From Hydractinia symbiolongicarpus (taxonomy: Eukaryota > Cnidaria > Hydrozoa > Anthoathecata > Hydractiniidae), in the NCBI RefSeq assembly GCF_029227915.1, contig NC_079878.1, positions 22,967,501 to 23,031,500 on the forward strand: DNA of 64,000 bases. The letters run 5' to 3'. The notes below the pieces were generated by a model. The model searched no databases and was not told the origin of the DNA. It was given only the letters and a program-made list of their open reading frames with translations. A program made the position numbers and the translations under genes. Positions 30,201 through 42,200 of this stretch are shown here, in pieces. Within the stretch, counting starts at the first letter, position 1; each line of letters starts with the position of its first letter.

Positions 30201-33200
30201 ACAAGATATCATAAATAAGCTACATGTTACTCAAGCTGTTGTAAAAACATCTTTAAAAGACCTTGAAATATTACAAAGCAGCTTTTTGTTTGTAAAAAAT
30301 GATATAGAAGACCTACAGTTCAATGTGAGCAAAATTTTACAATCAAAGGGTGAGATTAATTCTATGCAAGAAGCTGAAAACTACCTTGCTACATGCAGAG
30401 AGAATATTAAACAATTTAAAAAGAAATTTGATACTAAAAAAATACAGGTAGCAGATCTTGTAAATAGGCTGCCTACAACAGACTCACATACATTAAATGC
30501 AGTGGCAAATACTTGTGCAGATACTCTGGAGAACTGCGAAAAAATTTTGAATAATGAGGAAAATAAGTATGATTTGTTATCAAAAGAGTTGAGTATGTTT
30601 CATACAAATCAAAATTACATTAAAAGTTGGTTGCGCATTTGCCAAAAGGCAGTAGTTAGTAAAAATCAAAACGTACCTTTAATAGAAAATTGGTTGGATG
30701 AAAGTAACGCATTGGAAAGTGATTTTATTGAACAAAAAGTCTATATTGGACAATTAAAAAGTTTGTATAGCAAAATGGAATCTAGCTTACCATATGAAGA
30801 GAAAACTAACGCAAATGAGATTTGCATGCAGCTAGATGAAAATTATACTGACATACTTCATATGTTTAAGACCGTCAAAGAAGAATTGTTAAAAAGACTT
30901 GCTTTAAGAGATGAATATATCTCAATGCTAGAAATTTCCTTCAGATGTGTTGATGAACTGCAGAAGGAAGTGAGCAGCAATTTTGATCCAATTGATAAAC
31001 ATTTTGATACCTTTCTTAAATTAGAATTGGATTTCGAGAAACTTACAGAAAGTTTAGAGGAGTTACACAGTGGTATTCCACCTGTTGAATGGAGCACTTA
31101 CTCAGTAAAAATGCAAGAAAAAATACGTGTTTTGCAAGACATAAAGGAAACTTTAAAACAAAACTCTTTAAGTATAGAAAGCCAAAATAAGAAGAAACAG
31201 AATATAGACCTCTCACTTGCTGCCACGTTAAGTCAACTCAAAGAAAGAATGAAATTTATAGAGGACATACTGAATGGCACAGAAATTCCTGATAGTCTAT
31301 CACCTCTTCTCATTGAGTTAAATCATGAGATTGTTCAGTGGGATGTGAATTTACTGAAGATCAAGAATGATGTTGCCAAACCAGACCAGCTTTCTCTAGC
31401 AAGGGAATGTGAAGATCTGATAAAACAACAGAAATGTGCAATTGATGAAATAGCAACAAAAGTTAAGAGAGCTGAAAACTTTGATATGGACATAAAAAAT
31501 TTAAAGAATGTTTACAATGTATTGGCTGATTCGATGAACAGTAATGATGTTATATGTGATACTCAAAGAAAATTAAGAAAGCTGTTGCACCAGATTGAGA
31601 TTGTTGAATCAAATGCTGATGCTGCCGCTATGTTTAAAAGAGATAAAGATAGAATGTTGAACATTTTACTGGACTTAAGTGAAAGTGCAAAGATGCTTGA
31701 TACGAGCTTACAAAACATGATGCAAGCTAATAAAAGTTCTACGCTGAATGAAATTGTAATAATTGAAGATCAACTTTCCTTAATAGAGGCTGAAATAAGT
31801 GAACTATTCACCCATTTAGAAAAAGACATAAATATTTGTGAAAACATTAATGGAGAATTAAATTTAATTGAAGAAGCTGCAAAGGACTTCAAAGAAATTA
31901 AAAATAGAGCAATTGAAGTGATTAATAATTCATATAAAATACTCGCTGTTAACGATTCAGATGAACATAATGTGTATGATAGCCTTGAGGTGAATGTAAC
32001 ATCTGTTCAAGAACGAATAACTGAATGTGAAGTACATTTGCTGAAAATGTTAGATGAAAAAATGAAAACCTCGCAGCACATAGATGAAATTACAATGGAT
32101 ATAGAAGAAATGTACATTAACCTGCATGAAATCGAGGAGAAGTTTGTAGATTGTTTCAGTGCTCAATCTCTACATGATATTTTACAAAACGTTACCAACA
32201 TTTTTGCAGAAATTAAAAAACTATCTGAAAGAACACAATGTGTTTTGAATGAAATGAAGATGTTGAAAGAAAACTTAACAGAGCACCAACAAAAATCTAT
32301 AGAACATGACTTAGCTTTGTTGCCTGTCAAAGTAGAAGAATATCTAAATAATTATGGCTTGAAGAAAGAAACGTTGAGTTCCTTGGAAGATTCCATTAAA
32401 AGTTTCAACGAAAGAGATATCAGCGACGTTTCTTTAGAAATTAAGCAACTAGAAACGAATCTTCCATTAACGCCATATGATATTGCAGAGTTAAAGTTTG
32501 TTAAAAAACAGTTAAGTCATAACTTGGGTTTAATTGGGAAATACACACGCACTTTGAGCAGCCTTTTGGATGTATTCAATCCTATCGAAAAAGACAAATT
32601 ATTAGCTGTTACAGATATGAAAAATTTATACCAACAGATTAACGAATCGCAACGTTACATAGAAAACTTAATAGGAACATTAGATTCTTATGAGGAAGAA
32701 TTGAGTAAAAATGAGGATCCTGTTATACAACTGGAGAAGGAGCTACATGAAGCGTGTGAACTTTTAAAGAGAAAGCAAGATGAATCATTAGTAGAAAGTA
32801 ATAATAATGTAATATGTGAGGCAGTTGTCGATTTTCAACAGCATAACCCTGTTTCAACTGAACCCAGACTTGAAGATCTATCAGTAGCTAAAAACGCAAT
32901 CAACACAAATAAAGATAAAGAAACATGTGTAGAACTTGAAGAAGAAATAAAAGATGTTCCTAATAAAACTGATGGTAAAATACATGAAAAGCCATATGAT
33001 GTCATTAATCTGAGCAACCTACTTAATCAACCAGTTAAAATTACTGACATTTCTCCAGTTATTGAAGAAGTTAAGAAACAATATAATTCTCCACTTCAAC
33101 ATCCAAGAAGTCAGCTACATGGAGACCTTGCTGACCAAATGGAAATAGCGACTACTGATGGAGATTCATTGCCATCCAATAGCATTTCTAGCCCAAATGA

Positions 33201-36200
33201 AAGTACGAAGACCACAGATTATCCACATAATTCCTTTGCAGATGAAATTTCTGTAAATAGCCAATTTTCTTTTGGCGAGCCTCTTGAAGAGGTGCCTTCA
33301 GAGGAAGTACCACCTGATCAAGTTGTTAGTTTCAGTTTAAAATGGTTTAAAGATGAGGAAGGGATGGCAAATGAAAACACGTCTTTCTTACAATATGAAC
33401 ATATAAATGATAGCACAATTAAATCTAATGATAATCCTCTTTACTTGCATTCTATTACACCAGACCTTATTAGACGCCAGTCATATTCACCTCTCGAGCT
33501 AGTAGAGGAGGGGGAGAAGACTACTCAGAAAAAGACAGAAACTTCTAATGCCAAATGTGTTATTGATCTTGATTACACAGATTCTTTTGAAGATAGTTTA
33601 TCATCTAGTAAAAGTTCTGTAAGCTTTTATGAAAATGAACAGTCGTGGCAGCCGGTCAATGTTTCTGACATTAACGAGGTAAATAATGAGATGCCAGATC
33701 CCTTAAGTAAAGAGTACATTGATTCATGCCAAGGTGAAAAAGATGAAGTTGTAGCAGGATCTGAAATATTGAAAGATGCCATTAGCGTTCATGCAGGAGA
33801 AAAACATAGCAGTACCATCTTATATGATCAAAAACAGTTTGTTGACCTTGACTACACGGATTCATTTGAGACTAGTTCTCCATCCACTGCAAGATCAATG
33901 AGTTTTGACGAATTGGACGAACCATTTACTCTTTCAGTTACTCTAGAACATGAACAGGACTCGACCAGTGCTGCTTTGGAGCAGTTAAAACTGCTTGGGG
34001 ATATTATACAGACTACATCAGAACCTAATACATTTGAAACAACACAGGTATCTCAAGGTAAAGAATTACATTCAACTCAACCTAACGAATTTGAAAGAAG
34101 TGATTTATCTAATACGGCTTCGTTAAAAGGATTGTATAGGCCAGTAATAATGTTAGAAGATCTTTTTTGTGTACCTCTCATTGAAGAAAAAATACCTGGC
34201 AGTAAAACAGAAACTTGCCAGAAGAGAAACAGTGGATTTAATTCAATATTAAATGAAGTTACATCCCCGGAAATGACGGTCGCAGGTAGTAATCATTCAA
34301 ACTCACTCAATTTGGAAAAAAATTCTAGCGAAATATATTTTGGACACGATGTTGTTGATGAAGTGTTGTTGGAATATAAAATTCTAGAAAAGGACGTTAA
34401 ACTAATTGACTTAGATACGCTTGAAAGTAATCCTATTACGGATGAGGAAATTGGGAAGAATATAAAGCCTATGGAAGATGATAATAATGATGATGCTAAT
34501 TCATTTAAAGACAGGAAGATGAGCTCTAACGAAGAAGAAGAAGAAGAAAAAGAAGAAGAAGAAGCGTCTACTTTGTTTTTGTCATCTGACAAAACTATTT
34601 TGCATATTTTGGAAAATGAAGCACAGCAAATAAGATTACCAGAAACTGATTTGGCGTTGATTGATCTTGAACTTTTTGATGTTGCAGGTAAAAGGGATCC
34701 TGTTCCAGCCACTAATTATAAAGAGAAGAACGTTCAGTTGGAAAATGCTGATGTAAATCTAACAAAGTTTGATATAAAAGGAAAACTGAAGTTTGATGAA
34801 GGAAATATGGAACATTTAAGTAACGAACTGATTGTTGAAGAGTTAAGCGTTGACGTTCATCTTGATGATGAATGTGGAAAACAAAAAGATGATTCTGGAA
34901 CTGACTTTACCAAAACACAAGAGCTGGAGTTTAAAGGTGCAATCAGTTCAGAGTCAATAACACAAATACCAAGCAAGATATCCATTAGAGAAGAGGAGGA
35001 CTCAAGTGATAGCCTTAACATTAGTACTGCTTCAGATATTCAGTATGAATTAGATAAATCCGACGCAGAAGAAAAATTGCAAGAGATTGAAAACCTTATG
35101 GGCACTTTCTTTGAAAAGATTGATGCAATGAAAGTTCAGGTGGATACCCCCTCCGAAGAGAAGGTAACATTACATTTTTATTATCAGTTGTTATAATTGT
35201 TTTGCATATTAATTAAATCATTGCAGCTGATCAAATTATTCAAACATGAAATTTTAGTAATTGGCAGAATGCAATAAATTTTATATATTTCTCATAAACG
35301 TTCTTGCTAAACTTACAACTGCAAAATGTTACATAGATGCGTTGTAGTATTTTTAAACCTTGTGTCCACTGCATGTGCTGTATATATCATGTTCCTTTCT
35401 TTTTAGATACTAGAACCATATGTCAGCAGCAGTAACCAAGACAATCAAGTTGTTGACACTGCAGTCACAAAAAAGAAAGATTCTGAATACATTGAACTGA
35501 TGAAGCTGAAGGAAGAATTTAGACAGGCTAAAATTTCCCTTGATAGTTTACATTTTAAGAATGAAGAACTGATCAAAGATGAAACAGAGCTGAAGCAGTC
35601 TATAGAACAAGGGAGTATTGCTTTGGATAGCATTCGTGAAGCAATGACGTTGACAGAACAAAACAGATGTGCTAGTATTGGACAGTTGGAAGATAACATC
35701 ACAAACCTTAAGGTATTCTTCTTGCTAACTTTTGATTGAATTTTTTATAATATTGTCACAATGCTTACTTAAGAAAGACGATGTATTTTATGGTAATGAA
35801 CAATGGAGCAATGTCAAAAGTTTGTATAAAAAAACATGTAACATTTTCTACATTATATGCTATTATTACCTTACTGTTACAAAAAATAGACTAGTATAAA
35901 AATGCGATGATTTAATTGGTTTCCGCTCCATTAATAACGTGCTAACTGATTTAAGCCATTATTGGAAAAGTACCATAAAACGAACACGAATAAATAATAG
36001 GTTTTCATAGCACAAAAGAAAATAGAAAAGTCGCTCACCAAAAACCAACCATAAACAAGTTTTTTGTACTTTTAGAATCGAATAAACTTGTTTCCTAAAA
36101 ATACCACTATCCAACATGTGCTTTTTCTTCCTTAGTCGCTTGGAAATAACAATTTTAAAAAACGGTAAATCTACCGTTAAATAACGGTAAATAGTCGGTA

Positions 36201-39200
36201 AATCCGTGTAAAAATCCACGTGTTCGCCCGTCCTTTTTATACCGCCCTCAGCGCGTCTGGCATATCAGTACTAATCTCGTAAGCTCGGTCTGTACTTTTA
36301 ACCTCCGGCGTTGTATTTCACAGTACAACATTAAAACTGATCATTATCCACTTAATAATTCTTTAATTCTAAGTGCTATATTGTTTTAATTTTTGCCCAA
36401 TTGCAATCTCTATGTGTTGTCTTTTTTTAATTAACAGAATGTTCTAATTTTAATCTTTCATTTTACAACATGCTTTTATTTTAGACAAAGCACGAAAAGC
36501 TTTTAAAACTACAATCATCTCTTCATCAACACCCGTCAATGTGTTTTGACCAATATTCTCAAATAATTGAAGATCTCAACAACGATATAACAGCAATCTT
36601 GCAACAAGCAAATACACACGAATTCTACTCAGTAAACAAACAGCACGAGTCTTATGGTAAAATAAATGAAATAACAACAACGTTGGAGGAGATGAAACAG
36701 AAAGTTAACAGTAAAGATATGAAGAATTGCTCATCTGTGAATATTCAAAGTGATTTGATTAATTTCAAGCAAGATCTGGTTGCTTTGCAGGTAAGCTTTG
36801 TCCTACCATCCCTTATTATTAACTACCTACGGCGTTACTGTATCATGTTTTCATGACTTATATTCAACCAAAAACTGAGTAAGATCAAGCGTCGGATTCT
36901 TCTTCTCCTTGTATAGATTCTTAAGTTCTTTTAATACTTAGATATTTTTATTAGTATTAATTTGTTTCAGGATATGAAAGATAAATTACGATTTGTAAAA
37001 GCTGAATCAATGGATATCTTATCTGGTGATGCTGACGGCAAGTTCAGGCAGGAAGTGCGTGAAGTTGAAGATGATGTGGAAAATATGATACGCACAGTGC
37101 AAGAACATGTCGCTGCATTAGCTACAAAAAAAGATATAGGAGATGCGGAATCCCAACAAGAATTATCTAATGTTAACACATCTGATAAGAATAGCGAAAT
37201 AGATGAATCCTCGTTTCAACCAGCCAGTATTGAAAGTTCTCGCAACGTCAATGCAAATGATTCTTCATTGTTTGATCCTGATTTTAACTGCGGAAAAGTG
37301 TTAGAATTTGAGCCGGTACTGCATTCTGGGGACCAGGTTGTTCAACAAAATGAACAGGAATCATTGAAAGTAAAAACTGAACAAACAAGTAATGAAGATG
37401 AAAAAGATCATGAAAAAGTTTTTCCTATAGAAATAGTTAAAGAAGAACCAATTGTTGCATCTTCTCAAACGTCTTCCAAACACATAGAACAGAATTTTCA
37501 TGCAACCATAGAGGAAATGGATCATATTTATCAATCAGTTTGTGTTATTGATAGTAGCGTTATCGGTGATGAAGATATAAATGCTAAATTACAACAGCTT
37601 AAAGTAAGAATATATATATATATATTTTTTTTAATTACTAAACTAATTTTCTATTAGAAAAAATGTTAAGCGTAACTTCCACTTTTTCTTAAACAAAATA
37701 AATTACACATCCTTAATTCTTTAAACTAAGTAGATTCAATACTTTTCCAAAGAACAAGAAGTGTTACACAAGTTCGAAAGAACTCTGTTAGTTTGAGTTT
37801 CAGCAAATTTCTTTTGGATCAAGAAGCAGTGTTTCGTTGAGACCCTTACTGACTAAGACGTAACACGAGATAAATTAATGGATCAAATTTTTAGGATGTA
37901 AAGAAATTTTAATTCGTTAAAATTCTAATTAATAATGTATAAATTTGAATTTAACCTTAATACGGCTAGATATTTACTGCAGTAAGACATTGTTTAAGAA
38001 TTTGGAACACAAAAGCAAATTTTAAAATTAAGATGACTCTCAGTTGAATATTACTTAAAATACAAACAACATTAAATCTAATAATTGAGTTCTGTTCAAT
38101 CTAGTATTCTTGAGATTTAGTTTATATTTTGGATTTCTTTAAAGAGGTTGTGCCATCCTAACAGCTTTTGTTGTATTCTCAGATTTCTTTTAAAGTTAAA
38201 TGTTCCCTTGTGAATTGTACCAAATTTGTGAAAAAATTAATCCCTGCGGTACAAATTTCAAATGTTTTAGCTAATGTGACACCACTAACCTACGAAGATT
38301 GAAATAAAATACTTATAATTTATTCGCTATTTATTTATTTTAGAATCTAGAATCACAATTATTATTCATGCATCAAACTCTGCATGACAAGAAAACCAAG
38401 TTTCACAACAACTATAATAAACAACTTCAAAAGGTGAAGAGCGTACTGAATGAGAAAAAGCAAAGACTTTTGCAAGCTCAGAATGAGTTTCATACGTTTG
38501 TTCAAGTAAAAGCGCATTTCAATGAGCTGATTGAAGATTTTGTTGACGTTGTAAAGAATAAGGACAAGTTGAAGGAGCTGATTGAGGTAAGTATTTATCT
38601 TATCACAAGTAAAAACGCTCCGCTTTCATGGTAGTCTATTATATTATTTTCATTATTGTGAAGCTTGCCTTTATATACATATAGCTAGCCACACTTTCAA
38701 TTTTTCTGAAGAACAGAACGGTCCATTGGCATTTTTTCTAGTATCTTTTAATATGTAGGAAATCAAAGTGTAATTTCTTGACTTCTTTGAACAAAACGGC
38801 TTCATTTTACGTAGAATATTCCCTTGGTCTTTCGTAAAAAAAGTTTCAATTAATTTTTAACATTTACATTTTTTTAATATTAAACAATGGTAAAAATGAG
38901 TTAGTTTGAAGGTTTTACGGTTTAACATACTGTTCTTATTTTAGGTGAAAGACAGAATAATAACAGCCATTGAAACCATTGATACGCAACAAGCAATATT
39001 AATGGAGCACTTGCAACAGGACGGACATCAGGCTATACTCGACCAACTAGATAAAGTACAGGACACTTATCTAGACGTTTTTGATCGTTTTTCAGAAAGA
39101 ATCACAGAGACTGTAGCAAGCTGTTTGACTGGCACAACCCTTGCAGAAATAACTTACAAAGAGTTGCAGAAAGCTTTTAAAGTTTATCAAAATCTTAAAA

Positions 39201-42200
39201 CCGTTGAGGAGAAAGATTTAGATTCTATAAAGGTAAATTTTAGGTTATATGTATAAACGTTACGTACGAGGTATTTTAATGTCATATGTTACTATGTTCT
39301 GTTTGGTGATGTTTGCATATGAACAGTTTGTTTACTTCATATATGTGCTTTGTTGTTATTTAAGGAATTAAAAGATGTGATTGAACAGTACACTTTGGAT
39401 GCAGAGAAAAGTTATACGACAGCAGAAGCTTTAAGTGATTATGTTAGCAATGATGAAGTTACTTCAAAAGCTTGTCATGTGTGGAGTTTGTATAAAAAGT
39501 TGAAGAGAGATTTAGAAAATGTGGAGGAGAATTTGTTACTGACTAAAGAAGCGTTTATCAAGGCCGTGCAGAAACTTGATAGTGATGTACAAGAATTGTA
39601 TAATCTAGAATCTATTGGGAAGGTGTGATTTTAAAATCTTCGAGTAAAACGTTTTGTGTAGGTCGCAGAAAGTGTCTGGGCGCTGTTTTTTAGTTAAAAT
39701 AATTTTTACGCTGTGGCGTACTTATTCAACTATTTAGAATTGATTTCTTTTCTTTCCAAACATATTTTTTGAACAGAAATAAAAATACAAAACGGAAAGG
39801 CTTTTTAGGAATTAAGCTTTGTGATATATGCTTTATAGTTTAGAAGATTTTTGTATTATTCAGTTCCATTTTAAAAGGATTCATATTTCTACCCCAAAGA
39901 CTTTCAAAAACTCACTGTTTTTTAATGTTTGTTACTCTTAGTGGTGGTACTATGAGATTCTCCTAGATCAGTCGTGTATTGGTTAAAAAAATGATAAGAC
40001 GCTACAATAGATATATGTAATAACTATTTTTCTCTCTTTATAGCTAACTTCTGGTGATATTGAGCAAAGACAACAACGCTTGGACCATCTTGTTGGAGTT
40101 AGTTCCTACCACACATTACCTGATCATGTACAGAAAACAATTTTTGTCAACAGACTTAATCTAGATAATTTTGCTATGAAAGTTTTTAAACGTAACTTTA
40201 TTCCAGAAAGTATAGAGAAAAACAACGTTGACGATGAAGAAATAACAGAGAGCCCGTTGTTATCTGAATCCGAGGATGTCCTCTTTCCGTCTACACATGT
40301 GCAGCAGACCACCTTGTCTGTGTTGCGTCCATTAGCACTAGATGCTATCGAGAAGGTTTTGAAGTTTTCACCTACAACGACAATACCTTCAGAACAGAGA
40401 ATCAATATTGATGAAAGTAACGAGCAGAAAGAACTTGTGGCTGAAGATAATATCAGGGAATTTAAACTGAAACCAGTTGAATGTGACCTTGCAATAATAG
40501 ATTTAGAAGAGTTTACTTTAGATGAATCAGAAGCATCAACTTCTTTAAAACCAGATGGAAAGGAGAGTTTCCCCATTGAAGTAAATCAAACCTCTGCTGT
40601 TTTGGCACCTGTAGAACACGCTATTATAGAGTCTAAAGTAGAAATTAAAAAGCCTACGCCTTTACTTAAAGCCTTAAGTTTGTCTAGGGAGTTGTTAAAC
40701 ACAGAAAATAACGAATCAGAAGGTCGTGTGTCATCTGTCGCATCTATCATTTCGGAATCAAGTGGAGTGTATTCGGCAGATGCAGAAGATAAGAGCTATC
40801 ATAAATTAAATCTTCGGGGTGATATTCACCAAGGAAATGTTATTCCATTTGAACGGGATGACGAGGAGCAGTCAAACAGCACCCTTGTTGACGATATTCA
40901 CAATCAAGGTGTGAAAAACAGTGACAGTGATGCTACAGCGCAGTTTCCAACCAATGATAACACCAGACCTGAAGCACAAAACCCATACAATTCACCCAAC
41001 CTTAGTCGTAGACAGTTCGTCGAAAACTGGGCTGCTTCAATCCATAATAATACACACACTGGCCACTTAGATATAGATGATGACTGTGTTTCACACCTGG
41101 CCGCTAAGACAATAGTGGAAGCACATGGTGAAAATCAGCAAAAACAGCTTTATGTCAACCAGATTAAGCCCAGCGTTCCAATAGACAAAAATATTCCAAA
41201 ACAAGAACAAGTCATGGCAGCATCTGATAATGAGATTTCGAAGTGGATGTCTGCAATCGTCAGTGGCGATGAAAGGTATGTTGTGAATACTCCTGATGAC
41301 GAAGAAATTATTTTACCACTTTCCAGATCTGGTGATGTTATTTTGATATCTAACTTGTCTGCATCTAAAGTGGACGTAACAGATGGTGATACTTCTAATG
41401 AACAGAAAGACGACGATGTTATTGCGTCTGATTGGGCTTCGGTTGATATTAAAGATGTGTCCCGAGCACGCGTATTGAATGTGGAGCTGATACCAGCTGA
41501 ATTGATTGATTCCACTTTCTCAGATGACGTCCTAGCAAATGATCCGTTGCACAATTTCGCAGAAAAGATACCTTTAAAAATAGAGCAGGTTGACGGAGAT
41601 TCGACTGTGCAACGTCTTGCCCTTGAAACTTTGAAAGTAACGATATCACCTATTGTATTTGACAATCCCGATTACAGTAATAAATCAAGAGTAACTGAGT
41701 GTGAGTACATTGAAACAAGACTGTCTACATCTTCTCTTGAACTTGATATATCACTATCTAACCTTGAAGAATTAAACAGTGACGAAACAGTCGCCTTAAC
41801 CGATCAAGCTTCTGTTGAAGAGGTAAAAATAAATTCTAAGCTTCCAACAGAAATAGACAAGGAGCAGTATCCAACTCAGGTTAATTTAAATAAAACTGAA
41901 GTTCGACAACCTACCGATCTAAATGAGATGACGCAGGATAATAACAAGAGCGTAGAAAAACAAGAGAATGCCTTCCAACAACATGAAGCAGAAACACTAC
42001 AACAAAACTTTGATACTTCTTCAAATTCATTTGATATAAGTGTGGCAAAAAGAGATCTACTTGATGGTGACTATCCAAAACTTCTAAATGCTGAGAGCGA
42101 CTGCCTGTTAAAAACTACAAAAGACTATGTGACAGAAACCGTGTCATCGCCAGGATATAAGCTGGTTGATAATTTCCCTTTATTACGCACTCCGGAATCC

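Noticed and set aside
34293-34712. 139-codon minus-strand frame rich in Ser
   Set aside because: It lies opposite the acidic tail of exon 23, including the GAA run, and is a mirror of the real coding strand.
41150-41665. 171-codon minus-strand frame
   Set aside because: It is the reverse of exon 30, with no splice signals or recognisable domain of its own.
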